44,900 nucleotides of DNA from an uncultured Methanobrevibacter sp. (GCA_902764015.1 CACWUH010000002.1:1-44900), one strand, 5' to 3'. Counted from the first letter of the stretch, positions 16,291-25,840 are shown. Program-made: numbers and translations. The notes: a model not told the origin generated them from the letters alone.

Positions 16291-16851
16291 CTACATGCCC
16301 TTGTCCAATTCATCCATAAACTCATGACATTTTTCAATCCAATCATCTTTGATTAACTCATCAGTAGCTACAACCGCCACGATGTCCTCGGAAGATAAAT
16401 CCTTAATGTTTTTAAAGCCTTCAGGCAAAATTCTAAAGACTGCATCATAAATACGCCTTTGCAGATTGGAGTGAGGGTCATCAACGACAACAGATTCTAA
16501 CTTGGTATAGTCTCCCTTGATTTCAAGCTGATATCTGTTTGGCTGATAGATTTCATCTCTGGAAAATTGCATCCATAGAATCTTCAGGATATTCGGAAGA
16601 TAGTTTTCATTGTCAACCAGAATCATGGTCTTGTCGTTGGCCTTGTCATAGGTCAAGTTGGCCACATCCTCAAATCTTATGACATTTGAAGTTTTTCTCA
16701 TCTTAATGGCCAGCACAAATACGGGGTCATCGGGATTGACATAAGCTTTCAAATCATCAACTGAAGCGCCTAAAACCAAATCCTGAAAAATCTGCTTGAT
16801 GATGATTTCATAAACTTCAGCTCCACGCTCATCATAGCATTCAACTAACAT
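16291..16851 (-). CDS. mmp17: Methanogenesis marker protein 17
   Basis: The 186-residue product fits the marker 17 family in length and sequence (opening VECYDERGAEVYEIIIKQIF, with a central ANLTYDKANDKTMILVDN segment). Mmp17 has been found with McrC, Mmp3 and Mmp7 in the complex that reductively activates methyl-coenzyme M reductase. It has no cysteine-rich motif and only one Cys in the C-terminal part, so a scaffold role is likely. The start at ATG 16851 follows GGATGAT; TTG 16854 is one codon upstream. It is the last gene of the mmp3-6-5-15-17 unit, 19 bp after mmp15. Confidence 0.83.
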   Translation of the reverse strand: MLVECYDERGAEVYEIIIKQIFQDLVLGASVDDLKAYVNPDDPVFVLAIKMRKTSNVIRFEDVANLTYDKANDKTMILVDNENYLPNILKILWMQFSRDEIYQPNRYQLEIKGDYTKLESVVVDDPHSNLQRRIYDAVFRILPEGFKNIKDLSSEDIVAVVATDELIKDDWIEKCHEFMDELDKGM

Positions 16852-16870
16852 CAAATCATCCCTTCAAATA

Positions 16871-18112
16871 TTATTTATCATCATGTCTGTGTCCCATTCC
16901 AGATACCAAAAGAGCGGCTCCCACAGCACCAATGTGCTGAGAGTATTCAGGAACAATGACTTCAATTCCACCTAAGGTTTCGCTAACCGCTTCAACAAGG
17001 CCTGAAATCAAACTTGTTCCACCCACTTGAATCAATGGTTCACGAATGTCAATTTCCTGAAGTTGCTGTTCGTAGACCTGTTCGGAAACGGAATGACATG
17101 CAGCAGCAGCCACATCTGCCTTTGAACCTCCGGCAGCAAGTGTGGTAACAAGGTCCTGGATACCGAATACAATACAGTAGGAGTTCAGCATCGCTTTTCT
17201 CCAGTCACCCTGAACTGCCAGTGGCCCAAGCTCGGTGATGTCGACATCAAGCCTGCGGGAAGTCATGTCCAGGAATCTGCCTGATGCCCCTGCACAGATA
17301 CCACCCATGGTAAAGTTATCCGGAATACCGTTATTAACAGTGATTACCTTGTTGTCCATACCGCCTATATCTAAAACGGTTGCTTCTCCTTTCTGGCAGT
17401 CAGCCAAGTATACTGCACCTTTTGCATTGACAGACAACTCTTCCTGAATAAGTTCCGCGCCGAATTCCTGGCCCATGGTAAATCTGCCGTAACCGGTAGT
17501 TCCAATACCTTCAACATCATCCCAATTGTATCCTGTGCCGTCGAATGCCTCTGCAGCAGCAGTCTTTGCTGATTCGATGATGTCCTTAGTTGCAGTCCAT
17601 CCGGTACCGATGACTTCGTTGTTTTCCATAAGCACGGCTTTTGTTGTTGTTGAACCTGAATCCAAACCAAGAGTAAGTCCTTCCTGTTTCTCACGAGCAA
17701 GAATGCTTCTTCGAGTTACAGTAGTGGCCAATGCCTCCATACGGATGAACAGTTCATCCGCCTTTGTCCTTTCAGTGAATGAATAGGTAACTACTGGAAT
17801 GCGAGTGTTGTTCTGTATAAATCTTCTCACTTCATTTCTAACCAACGCAGCTTCAGCACATCTGAAACAGGTTGCAATAAACACTGCATCAGGCCTTGAC
17901 CTGCCTTCTACAATGGCCATGGCCCTTGCAATCATAAGTTTAAGGCTTGAACTTTGAGCTGAAAATCCGAATTTCTCATAAGATTCATCAATGTAATCCA
18001 AATCAATTTCAGGAAGAACAATTTCGGCACCAAACTTGTTTGCCGCCTTTTCGATTTCCTTTTGAATTCCACTGTATTCTGTTCCACATGAAACTAATGC
18101 AATTTTAACCAT
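16871..18112 (-). CDS. mmp15: Methanogenesis marker protein 15, BadF/HgdC-type ATPase
   Basis: The 413-residue protein joins an N-terminal domain (1-145, with Cys9, Cys82, Cys85) to an ASKHA-fold ATPase of the 2-hydroxyglutaryl-CoA dehydratase activator type: phosphate loop [13 protein letters not shown] (148-160), DIGGMDNK (248-255), [11 protein letters not shown] with Cys273 and SYCIVF with Cys313. In the HgdC family these two cysteines hold an [4Fe-4S] cluster between subunits and drive ATP-dependent low-potential electron transfer. Here that would suit reduction of Ni in F430 of MCR, which is inference. Its ATG overlaps the mmp5 stop by one base. Confidence 0.87.
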   Translation of the reverse strand: MVKIALVSCGTEYSGIQKEIEKAANKFGAEIVLPEIDLDYIDESYEKFGFSAQSSSLKLMIARAMAIVEGRSRPDAVFIATCFRCAEAALVRNEVRRFIQNNTRIPVVTYSFTERTKADELFIRMEALATTVTRRSILAREKQEGLTLGLDSGSTTTKAVLMENNEVIGTGWTATKDIIESAKTAAAEAFDGTGYNWDDVEGIGTTGYGRFTMGQEFGAELIQEELSVNAKGAVYLADCQKGEATVLDIGGMDNKVITVNNGIPDNFTMGGICAGASGRFLDMTSRRLDVDITELGPLAVQGDWRKAMLNSYCIVFGIQDLVTTLAAGGSKADVAAAACHSVSEQVYEQQLQEIDIREPLIQVGGTSLISGLVEAVSETLGGIEVIVPEYSQHIGAVGAALLVSGMGHRHDDK

Positions 18113-18570
18113 TATTCTTCCTCCTTATCAGTTTCTTCAAGAGAGTCTATGAAATCATTGACACTATTCACCATTACATAGGTTTCATCCTGACTGGTAG
18201 GGTAGGTCAATTCCAAAACAGGAATGCCCTTATTCCTCAATAAAAATATTGACAATTCGTTTGTCCTTGCACATCCAATGCAACCGAATCCATATGGCGC
18301 ATTGTCGACAACGATTGCCGCTTCAGCTTCATCTATAAGCGGACCAATGATTGACATCCTTCCACGAACGCCGGAAGGAACTTCGATTGCCGCATATTTG
18401 AGTCCTTTAATCGGATCGTCCTCGGTAATGTTCATCGGAGGGGAATCGATTTCCGGATCCTTAATTTTTTGCCTAATCTGTTTTTGTAAAACTAAAGGAG
18501 TGTGTCCTTTCCTTTCAATTAAATCTGCCAAGATTAATGAGTTTGGAGGATAAATAGCTACTTTCACCAT
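18112..18570 (-). CDS. mmp5: Methanogenesis marker protein 5
   Basis: The 152-residue product has the marker 5 layout: N-terminal [20 protein letters not shown], and a conserved cysteine segment [12 protein letters not shown] with Cys97 and Cys100 that could bind iron-sulfur or another metal. Its molecular function is not established. ATG 18570 is chosen because AGGTGAAAGC precedes it; the frame is open to a non-standard codon at 18600 but has no site there. It lies 8 bp after mmp6 and overlaps mmp15 by one base, so it is translated in a coupled series. Confidence 0.83.
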   Translation of the reverse strand: MVKVAIYPPNSLILADLIERKGHTPLVLQKQIRQKIKDPEIDSPPMNITEDDPIKGLKYAAIEVPSGVRGRMSIIGPLIDEAEAAIVVDNAPYGFGCIGCARTNELSIFLLRNKGIPVLELTYPTSQDETYVMVNSVNDFIDSLEETDKEEE

Positions 18571-18578
18571 GCTTTCAC

Positions 18579-19049
18579 CTATTCTTTTTTGTCTAAACAT
18601 TCATTCATGATTTTCTTAAATTCGTCAACGTCAACTGGTTTTTTCTCTTCGATTTCAACATCCTTGCGCTCTTCCAAGGCATTTGCAACAAAACCAAGTA
18701 TTCTGTATTCCTTTTCCATCTGATGGAAACCTTCTCTAGGACCAAATCTATGACCTCTGCAACGTCTAGGGTCGCCCGGAGCAAATCCCCTTTCCTTTGT
18801 GAAAATATGGTTCGGATCGAGTTTTCTAATCTCTTCAATCGCCTTATAGACATCTGCACTCTTTCCACTAATCATAGATCCATAACAAGTGTTCTTTATT
18901 GTAAGCGGCAAATCAAGCATATGGAATGCAGTGACGATTTCCTGCTCGCTTACATGAGCTCCCGGCCCAATAAAAATCATACGGGTAATTACATCAGGAT
19001 CCCAATCTTCTGTACCCAAATCAGGACTCATAGTTAGATTCTGTGACAT
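18579..19049 (-). CDS. mmp6: Methanogenesis marker protein 6
   Basis: The product (157 residues) matches marker 6: [20 protein letters not shown] (20-39), TCYGSMISG with Cys55, and the very conserved [16 protein letters not shown] (95-110, Cys97). Function unknown; genetically tied to MCR assembly and activation. Start choice: ATG 19049 has GGGAG 9-10 nt upstream and overlaps the end of mmp3 by 29 bp; ATG 19031 also fits and overlaps by 11 bp but lacks a site. Either way, translation is coupled to mmp3. Confidence 0.83.
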   Translation of the reverse strand: MSQNLTMSPDLGTEDWDPDVITRMIFIGPGAHVSEQEIVTAFHMLDLPLTIKNTCYGSMISGKSADVYKAIEEIRKLDPNHIFTKERGFAPGDPRRCRGHRFGPREGFHQMEKEYRILGFVANALEERKDVEIEEKKPVDVDEFKKIMNECLDKKE

Positions 19050-20568
19050 AAACTTCAACTCCCTCTTTTAATTTTTCAAGATGTTCATAATCAGAAGTGA
19101 TATCTCCAATTATATTTGTTGCCTCAAAGCTTTCTGCAGTCGGACCGAATTCAACATTGTCCTCAAATCTAATGCCTATCAAACCTGCGCTTTTTGAAGC
19201 CATGTTCGTAATGCCTATCTGGCCTCTTATGACCTTATCAACAGGGTTGTTTTCAGGCACCAAACCCTTGGCCAGTTTCTTATCCCCTTCAAATATGACA
19301 ATGTGCATTCCAGGCACTGCAAAGTGAACTTTTATCTTGCCGACAGGATTTTCCAAAAGTCCGGACAGGAATTTGAAGTACTTAACGGACCTTGGGGCAT
19401 TATCTACAAACTTGACGGTGCATATATCCTCTTTGTCTATTGCCTTAGTTATTACCCTGCCTTCTTTTAGGATATCAATTGTATGTTTTGGGGTCTGTTC
19501 GACAATTATCGCGTCATCATCGACCAGGCCATCTATCATGTGTTCAACACCTGCCTCAGACAAGATTTCCGTAGCTTCTTTTTGAGTCTTGTTCAGAAGC
19601 ATCAATCTTTGCTGTTCTGATTTAACTGTGATGAAATCGTTTTCCTTTGCGATGTCAATGATTTCCATACCATTGACGATACGGCCGACGGTAGTGTGAT
19701 TTGGAGTCAATACCCTGTTTTCACGATAGATAAATAGTTTTCCTACACCAACACCATTATTTCTGACGGTTATTGTTCCCCTGTTTCTCAAGGTAGTGTC
19801 TTCCTTAGGCTTTATTATTCCTGCAAGGTCATAAAAACCTATGAATGACTCGCTGTCATATGAAACCTTAATCCTACCATCCTTGATAAGTGAGAATAAA
19901 TGTTCAACACAAACCGGAGAATCCTCGTTGATTTCGAATGAAATATATGTATACAATTCATTTCCATCTTCCAATACAGTAGCCAAATCGGATACTGAAG
20001 CAGTGTCGGTTGTTGTGCTTCTCTCAATAATCGGTTCGATGCCGGTTACCACATCATCATCAGTCAGGTTTTCCAAAGTTTTCTTACCGCCTATGACTCG
20101 GGCGAAAATGCCCTTATTGAATGGCGGAACACTATAGACATTTGTAGTGTTTTCCTTAAGCATTATCAAGTGAGTAGACTCGTTACTAAAACTAGATAAA
20201 CTTAAAACAACATCCCCTTCAAAATATTTATATTCATCAGAGGTAGGTTCCAAATCAGTTACAATAGGACCAATCGCCACTTCGGTTGAAGTGGACCAAC
20301 GAATGTTCAAATCAACAAAATCCTCATATTGATCTTTCCACACATCAACAAGAGGCTTTGCCTCCTCGGATTCATCCAATTGAATTATTATTGAACCCTT
20401 GTTTGTTTTAATTTTATACTTGCTAATATTCTTTTCCAGTTCCTTTTTACCTTTTATTAAGCAAATAATACTTCCTGGAGTATAAGGGGCATTTGTTTCA
20501 GCAATGACGTCTTGAATTGTTGAATCATCTGCTACTTCCACTTCCTCTCCATTAATTTTAATTAACAT
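19021..20568 (-). CDS. mmp3: Methanogenesis marker protein 3
   Basis: First gene of the marker operon. The 515-residue product starts with a ubiquitin/ThiS-like domain (MLIKINGEEVEVADDSTIQ, about 1-70) followed by repeated beta-barrel regions with cyclophilin-like features (for example NHTTVGRIVNGMEIIDIA near 295-315). Mmp3 belongs to the set of conserved proteins isolated with the MCR activation machinery. A peptidyl-prolyl isomerase role is not shown, and a folding or scaffold role is inference. ATG 20568 has GGAGATT 4-5 nt upstream. That leader matches, over 12 nt with one wobble, the complement of the loop of both small RNA candidates at 4.6-5.1 kb. Confidence 0.85.
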   Translation of the reverse strand: MLIKINGEEVEVADDSTIQDVIAETNAPYTPGSIICLIKGKKELEKNISKYKIKTNKGSIIIQLDESEEAKPLVDVWKDQYEDFVDLNIRWSTSTEVAIGPIVTDLEPTSDEYKYFEGDVVLSLSSFSNESTHLIMLKENTTNVYSVPPFNKGIFARVIGGKKTLENLTDDDVVTGIEPIIERSTTTDTASVSDLATVLEDGNELYTYISFEINEDSPVCVEHLFSLIKDGRIKVSYDSESFIGFYDLAGIIKPKEDTTLRNRGTITVRNNGVGVGKLFIYRENRVLTPNHTTVGRIVNGMEIIDIAKENDFITVKSEQQRLMLLNKTQKEATEILSEAGVEHMIDGLVDDDAIIVEQTPKHTIDILKEGRVITKAIDKEDICTVKFVDNAPRSVKYFKFLSGLLENPVGKIKVHFAVPGMHIVIFEGDKKLAKGLVPENNPVDKVIRGQIGITNMASKSAGLIGIRFEDNVEFGPTAESFEATNIIGDITSDYEHLEKLKEGVEVYVTESNYES

Positions 20569-20594
20569 ACAATCTCCAATAAGAATTTTTAATA

Positions 20595-20624
20595 TTATAT
20601 ATATTTGATGTTTTACTATAAAAT
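20595..20624 (-). promoter_or_regulatory. Promoter region of the mmp3 operon
   Basis: Two box A candidates read on the minus strand: AAATATATATAA (20595-20606) and TTTTATAGT (20616-20624). The latter gives a leader of about 25 nt that includes the GGAGAT site; the former would start transcription almost at that site. Confidence 0.4.
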
Positions 20625-20695
20625 AATTATTTATTTGAATTTGGAAAATTATATTAACACAAAATTATAACAATTATATTGATGGAGGGAAATTC

Positions 20696-21442
20696 ATGGA
20701 AATAGGCAAAAAGCATATATTTTCTTTACTGATTATTTTTATCATTATCGCAGGAGCCATATCAATAGCCAGCGCATACACGGGAACCGGCTTTTCACAC
20801 AATGTTCCAAGCTCCAAGTACTACGATCTTTCCGCTTCAGACATCCTGAGCAAATACTCCGATACAGAGTGCCATGTCGAGGAAAGTGCAGTGTGCACAA
20901 AGGTGGTCGATGGGGATACAATCTATTTGGACAATGGCGAAAAGGTGCGTTTTGTTGGTGTTAACACGCCCGAAAGAGGCGTTGAAGGCTACATCACCTC
21001 CAAAAACTTTGTCCAGAAGCTATGCCTGAATAAGGAAGTTGGCATTGACGTCGACGATTCAAAGCACACCGATAGGTATGGGCGCACATTGGGTGTCGTC
21101 ATAGTGGACGGGAAAAATGTCAACGAGATGCTTCTAAAGGAAGGGCTTGCGGAAATCATGTACATGCCTCCAAGCGAATTCTATCCATATGACTGGGCGA
21201 ACAGCGATACGCACGTGGCGGACACACACAGTTCCTCTTCATCAAGTTCCCATCCGACAAGCAGCGAATCCACAAGCTCATCCGATTCGGCAAACTATGT
21301 TGGAAATGCGAATTCAGGGAAATTTCATGAAGCCAGCTGCAACAGCGTAAGCAAAATGTCTGAGGGAAACAAGGTGTTCTTTTCAAGCAGAGACGATGCA
21401 ATCAGCCAAGGCTATGAGCCCTGCAAGCGGTGCAACCCATGA
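20696..21442 (+). CDS. Exported thermonuclease (SNase) with Ada-like C-terminal metal-binding module
   Basis: The 248-residue product has a signal peptide (about 1-28, ISIASA cleavage region), a staphylococcal-nuclease OB domain (about 62-165) with VVDGDTIYLDNGEKVRFVGV, a conserved Arg in TPERG and DRYGRTLG, then a Ser-rich linker (about 178-203). A short C-terminal domain follows with a spaced Cys (EASCNSV) and CKRC, like the Ada N-terminal zinc fold seen in many secreted nucleases. It should degrade DNA or RNA outside the cell. GGAGGG lies 8 nt before ATG 20696. This fusion is common in bacteria, so transfer is possible. It is divergent from mmp3. Confidence 0.85.
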   Translation: MEIGKKHIFSLLIIFIIIAGAISIASAYTGTGFSHNVPSSKYYDLSASDILSKYSDTECHVEESAVCTKVVDGDTIYLDNGEKVRFVGVNTPERGVEGYITSKNFVQKLCLNKEVGIDVDDSKHTDRYGRTLGVVIVDGKNVNEMLLKEGLAEIMYMPPSEFYPYDWANSDTHVADTHSSSSSSSHPTSSESTSSSDSANYVGNANSGKFHEASCNSVSKMSEGNKVFFSSRDDAISQGYEPCKRCNP

Positions 21443-21621
21443 TATTCATTCAATGATTTTCCAGACAATAATTAATTTTTCATAGCTGTTCACCTGCGGC
21501 TGGAATTTGAATATTATCGACAGATATCTTTTGAAGCATAATCATCAACCAAAATTCAAACAGCGCCTCAAAATAGTTTAAAATTTTATATGTCCTCATG
21601 ACAAACATATAATTGATTAAG

Positions 21622-22338
21622 ATGAAAAAAGAGATTAAGATTCTGTTAGGCGTGTTGATTTTGCTGATTATTCTTGCAGGAATTGCAACTCTTATTCAGC
21701 AAGACCCCAACATGTGCATTCTAGATAATCAGGCTCCCAAGATTGGAGAAAACTCCAACGGCACAGTCTACAAAATAACCTGCGGCAACAGCTCATCCAG
21801 CGATACTGCAATAGTGATATTGGGCGTCCACAGCCTTGAAAGCGGCATCCATAATGCCACATATGAGGCAATAACGAATTTCACCAAAGACAACAGTCTC
21901 AACAAAAAGTTCATCGTATACTTCATCAAACTCAATTTCAAAGACAGCGGAATGAATACCAGCGATTATGACACCAACAGACATATGGGAGAACTTCTGG
22001 CCAATGAATATGTTCTTCCAGACATTGAGAAATATGACCCTTATCTCATCGTCGATGCCCATGAAATGGAGGCATATTGGGATTTGCAGAGATATATAGG
22101 GGTTGTTGACAACAAGTCAAGCATGACGATGAAGTATGCAAATATGGTAGGTGGCAATCTAAGCTATCCTGTGTATACTGTCAAAACGGGCACTTCACCT
22201 GAATGGGTGACAATACCCCTTGCCGAAAAGAAGCATAATGTAATCCTATTTGAAACCGCACAAAAGGACAGTCCACAGAATAAGGCCAAAACCGCAAGGG
22301 ACCTTATCAGAGCCATTGACGGCCTGCCAGCCCATTGA
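21622..22338 (+). CDS. Membrane-anchored M14-like zinc carboxypeptidase-fold protein
   Basis: The 238-residue protein has one N-terminal transmembrane anchor (about 4-25) and an external domain. GVHSLESGIH carries an HxxE zinc pair and VDAHEMEAYW a later His-Glu, the order expected for M14 carboxypeptidases or succinylglutamate desuccinylase-like amidohydrolases. The substrate is unknown; an amide bond in wall peptides or exogenous peptide is possible. The start is placed at ATG 21622; TTG 21613 also fits, and neither has a ribosome site. A box A-like TTTATATG lies about 35 bp upstream. The family call is moderate because the chain is short for M14. Confidence 0.6.
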   Translation: MKKEIKILLGVLILLIILAGIATLIQQDPNMCILDNQAPKIGENSNGTVYKITCGNSSSSDTAIVILGVHSLESGIHNATYEAITNFTKDNSLNKKFIVYFIKLNFKDSGMNTSDYDTNRHMGELLANEYVLPDIEKYDPYLIVDAHEMEAYWDLQRYIGVVDNKSSMTMKYANMVGGNLSYPVYTVKTGTSPEWVTIPLAEKKHNVILFETAQKDSPQNKAKTARDLIRAIDGLPAH

Positions 22339-22356
22339 AGTCACTCGTTTATCCAG

Positions 22357-23151
22357 TCAGTTTTCATATTTCAACATTTTGATTTCCCTTTCAAGCCTAT
22401 CAAAATCGTTATTACTATTTTCAGCAATATTGGAATAGACCAATCCCAGGGAATAGTTGGCAATACTTTCAATCAACGGAATGATGATGCCTATATAAAT
22501 CAGGAATCCTACATATGGGATTGACAACACAAGCGATGCGGCAAATGAAATCACGCTCATCAATATCGCCATGACTATTATCCACTTGATTATCTTTAAT
22601 ATGCCTATGTTTCTGATGTCGGCGATTACCTTATGGATTTTCAGGGCCTCAGTCAGACTATTGAAATATGCCAGCCTTGCCTTTGCAAAGAACAGAAGGA
22701 ATTCAAACAGCAAATAAGTAATAACAATCAGTACGATTATCAACCCTAGTGTTGCAATGAAAGTATGAACCTGCAGGTCCTGAAGCTGGCCGACGCTTGC
22801 CGGAGCCAATATGGTCATGGAAATGAAAAACACCAATGTTGGAACTATCATATAAACTATTCTCAGGCAGAGCATCCTGATGGAATCGAATATGTTGTTG
22901 ACCAGACTGAAGGAAGGGAAAATGGAAGACCCCATTGAGCCTGTCTTGACAATTGACAGTAGATACCCCGGCACAATGAGAATGAATGCGAAAAATGCAA
23001 CCACTCCAATAAACACCACATAGTCATTGTCCAACACCATGCCTATCGGAACTATGGCAATCATGATGAACATGATGCAAAGAATCGGCAGTTTTGCTAT
23101 GTTTCTGAAGGGATATCTAAAAGAATTCGAAATTATTTTTCCAACATCCAC
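22357..23151 (-). CDS. DUF4013 family membrane protein
   Basis: The 264-residue product has about six hydrophobic segments and the family features of DUF4013, including an N-terminal amphipathic stretch (DVGKIISNSFRYPFRN) and the PGYLLSIVKTG loop after the second segment. Function unknown. The start is GTG 23151, supported by GAGGTG 5 nt upstream. It follows mmp2 by 9 bp and so is the last gene of a nob1-DUF2117-mmp2-DUF4013 unit. Confidence 0.72.
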   Translation of the reverse strand: MDVGKIISNSFRYPFRNIAKLPILCIMFIMIAIVPIGMVLDNDYVVFIGVVAFFAFILIVPGYLLSIVKTGSMGSSIFPSFSLVNNIFDSIRMLCLRIVYMIVPTLVFFISMTILAPASVGQLQDLQVHTFIATLGLIIVLIVITYLLFEFLLFFAKARLAYFNSLTEALKIHKVIADIRNIGILKIIKWIIVMAILMSVISFAASLVLSIPYVGFLIYIGIIIPLIESIANYSLGLVYSNIAENSNNDFDRLEREIKMLKYEN

Positions 23152-23160
23152 AATAACACC

Positions 23161-24135
23161 TCATCTGAATATGAATACCGGATTCTTTTCCTGATTGAAG
23201 ACCTCGGCCTGCTGGTCCTTATAATTCAGATATAAGCAATTGGAATCAGTTACTTCACCCACAACTTCCGCTTCGATTGAAAACCTTGAGAGATACTCCT
23301 TGATGTATTCGCAGTACTCCTCAGAAGCGGTGAACACAAAGCCGGAACCCGGATATGACCTGAGCCAGTCCACCCATTCAACGCTTTCGTTTCTTGGAAT
23401 GTCTTCGAGATTAACAACGGCACCCTTTTTGGATGTTTCCAAAAGCATCTCCAATGTTCCCAATATTCCGGGATTAGATATGTCCTTTCCGGATTTGATG
23501 TAGTCATTTTCAGCCAGATACTGCACTGCAGTAATCTGGTCCTGAACCAGCTTGGCATCCTTATCGTATGTCGTATCCCAGTTCAGGCTGAACATTTCAT
23601 GAGGCTTGCCGTCAAGGTCGATTGCAACAATTACCTTATCTCCAACTTCCGCTGCGAAGCTTGTTATAATCTTGTCCTTTTGAGCAATTCCAACTATTGC
23701 GACACCAAGAGAATCCACTTCGCCGTCAGGATGCAGATGCCCTCCAACCATCGGAACGCCAAACTTCAAGCATCCGTCCTTGATTCCCCTTAACAGATCC
23801 TCATAAATGTCGTCATTGCTTATTGACATTATGTTGACCATTGCAAGGGGTTTTCCTCCCATTGCGGCAATGTCATTCACGTTCACAAGCACTGAACAGT
23901 ATCCTGCCCAGTAGGGGTTAACATTCATGATGTCTCCCCATATGCCGTCTGCTGCGATAAGCATTACCTGGCCGTTTCCGATGTCAACGGCTGAAGCGTC
24001 ATCGCCAATGTCTATTACAACATTTCCCGAAACATTATATGATTCCTTTAAAAGGGATATGACATTATCTATTGAGCTTTTACGGGTGACTCCCTTAAAT
24101 TCTTGAATTTCACGAACAAGATTTTCAAAATCCAA
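23161..24135 (-). CDS. mmp2: Methanogenesis marker protein 2, AIR-synthase-like
   Basis: The 324-residue protein has the PurM/ThiL/HypE fold: [20 protein letters not shown] (about 44-63), [20 protein letters not shown] (about 84-103) and [10 protein letters not shown] (about 128-137). It matches methanogenesis marker 2, a member of this ATP-binding group that is universal in methanogens. The reaction is unknown; activation of a phosphorylated or carboxylated substrate is a family-based guess. The start appears to be TTG 24135 with GGAAGTG 5 nt upstream, since no ATG occurs before the conserved core. It is 16 bp after DUF2117. Confidence 0.77.
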   Translation of the reverse strand: MDFENLVREIQEFKGVTRKSSIDNVISLLKESYNVSGNVVIDIGDDASAVDIGNGQVMLIAADGIWGDIMNVNPYWAGYCSVLVNVNDIAAMGGKPLAMVNIMSISNDDIYEDLLRGIKDGCLKFGVPMVGGHLHPDGEVDSLGVAIVGIAQKDKIITSFAAEVGDKVIVAIDLDGKPHEMFSLNWDTTYDKDAKLVQDQITAVQYLAENDYIKSGKDISNPGILGTLEMLLETSKKGAVVNLEDIPRNESVEWVDWLRSYPGSGFVFTASEEYCEYIKEYLSRFSIEAEVVGEVTDSNCLYLNYKDQQAEVFNQEKNPVFIFR

Positions 24136-24151
24136 TTTTACACTTCCAAGT

Positions 24152-25267
24152 TTAGTTGATATGATTAATCTTATATTTACAATTAATATTTTTTATGATT
24201 TCTTCAATTTTTGCCTTCACATCTTCGATGTCTGTAAAATCATGCGATTCCTGTTTGTCGCCAAAGATTTCCCTTTTGACATTTTGACCGATGATGTCAT
24301 CAAAACCGCTTTCGACTTCAAAGATTATGGAATCCTTGACCTTGAATCCGTCTTCCACGACCTTGTCCAAATCACCATCGGTTATGCCGATTACAGGTAT
24401 ATCAAATCGGTATAGGATATCTGATGAAATCAGTGTAGTGTCATCACCAACCGTTATGACAAGACTGGAATTCCTGAACCTGTAGACATCCTCCCCGGCA
24501 TGGTCAAGAAAAGAGACAACAAAATCATAAGGCTTTCCATTGGAGATAACCCTCGGAGTGACTTTAGCATGCCTCAGAAGACCTGTCTTTATGATTGCAC
24601 TTTCAAGGTCAACCTCGCCGAGCTTTTCAAGGCCGTGAGCCTTAAGTTCACCTCCGACAATATCGACAATGTGATTGTCCTCTGCAATCAGCGTCAGCTT
24701 ATCGGAGTTTGTCTTTCCGATGACCACACTGTTGACCATTATGTTTTCACCGGGACTTACGCCATGGACAATCCTTTGGTCAACGCCCGCATCATCCTGC
24801 CTAATATGGCTGTCATAAACCTCATCGGGAGTTACAAATGCAAGGTTCAATTTTTGAGACAATTCATGCGCCATTTCCGAATCACCGTTCCAAGAAATGA
24901 CACTACCATCTCTTTCGCCGGGACGCTCGATTTGAATTACAGGAATATCGTTTTCGGAAATCTTGTCAGCAAAATGATTATAAACCTTATAGCCAAATAC
25001 CTGGCCGGTCACATCCGACTTCCCATAATTAAGCAGAAATATCACATCAACTTTCTCTTCATAAAACAGCTTTAGGGAATCGCTCGGCACAAGCTTGCGG
25101 GAAATGTCGATGACATCTTCCAGATTGGCGTCAATCACTGCAGTCCGACCCATCGTTCCGCCGAGCCTTGCAGATACCTCGCCATAAATCCCAAGCAATT
25201 CGATTAATTTCAGGGCATATCCCGAATCGATTATGTTCGGGCCATGAACCACAACACCGATTCTCAT
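24152..25267 (-). CDS. DUF2117 family protein
   Basis: The 371-residue product begins MRIGVVVHGPNIIDSGYALK and continues with a Rossmann-like domain (to about 150), a mid region and a C-terminal part with SLVITVGDDTTLISSDILYR. This matches DUF2117, found mostly in methanogens and with no assigned function. The overall look is of a nucleotide- or cofactor-binding two-domain protein. Its ATG overlaps the nob1 stop by 4 bp (ATGA), and mmp2 follows after 16 bp, so it belongs to this translation- and methanogenesis-related unit. Confidence 0.75.
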   Translation of the reverse strand: MRIGVVVHGPNIIDSGYALKLIELLGIYGEVSARLGGTMGRTAVIDANLEDVIDISRKLVPSDSLKLFYEEKVDVIFLLNYGKSDVTGQVFGYKVYNHFADKISENDIPVIQIERPGERDGSVISWNGDSEMAHELSQKLNLAFVTPDEVYDSHIRQDDAGVDQRIVHGVSPGENIMVNSVVIGKTNSDKLTLIAEDNHIVDIVGGELKAHGLEKLGEVDLESAIIKTGLLRHAKVTPRVISNGKPYDFVVSFLDHAGEDVYRFRNSSLVITVGDDTTLISSDILYRFDIPVIGITDGDLDKVVEDGFKVKDSIIFEVESGFDDIIGQNVKREIFGDKQESHDFTDIEDVKAKIEEIIKNINCKYKINHIN

Positions 25268-25770
25268 TTGTCCACCTTAATTCTTTTTTTGAAAATCCGA
25301 GACCCGCATATTTCACAATCGTCAAACGGATAATCCTCATCATATTCCCTTTTGCAACCTTCACAGATCTTTTTCCAGTTGTATATCCCTTTAATTCCTT
25401 CGGTAATCACGCCGGAATACGGAATATCCATAATCTTTAAGGTATTCTGAATGGTATAGTCATCGCTGATTACCTTGACGTCATGGCCATTTTCACGCAG
25501 CATGTATGCAAGCGAGATTAACTTTTTATCCGGAGTGGATAACCTTAAAATATCACCTGATACAGATATAATATCATTGACACTTGATATATAATTGTTA
25601 GGCACGTCTTGTATACATAGTCTACCCTCTTCAAGCGCCATGTCAAAAGCCAGTTTAGACTTGAAGTCCTTGATTTCCGAGGTAATTTCCGGAACCGTGA
25701 AATTATTGTTGGAAATAATTTTAAAGCCATTGATGAAAGCCGATGCATCCAATACATAAGTAATTTCCAT
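25264..25770 (-). CDS. nob1: Nob1-like rRNA endonuclease (PIN domain plus zinc ribbon)
   Basis: Nob1 cuts the 3' end of pre-16S rRNA at the last step of small-subunit maturation. The 168-residue product has an N-terminal PIN domain (VLDASAFINGF at 6-16 with the first catalytic Asp, later LISLAYMLRENGHDVKVISD with further acidic residues) and a C-terminal zinc ribbon with CEGC and CEIC pairs. Length and order match archaeal Nob1. It is first in its unit and overlaps DUF2117 by 4 bp. Upstream lies the 11-bp repeat array. Confidence 0.9.
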   Translation of the reverse strand: MEITYVLDASAFINGFKIISNNNFTVPEITSEIKDFKSKLAFDMALEEGRLCIQDVPNNYISSVNDIISVSGDILRLSTPDKKLISLAYMLRENGHDVKVISDDYTIQNTLKIMDIPYSGVITEGIKGIYNWKKICEGCKREYDEDYPFDDCEICGSRIFKKRIKVDK

Positions 25771-25840
25771 GTGATTATATTGGATTTATAAACTAATAAA
25801 AGTTAGCCATCTGGAAATATGGCCCATGAAATCGGGATAG

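Noticed and set aside
24500..25075. 191-codon plus-strand open frame
   Set aside because: It lies wholly antisense to the DUF2117 gene, whose frame has family similarity and operon context.
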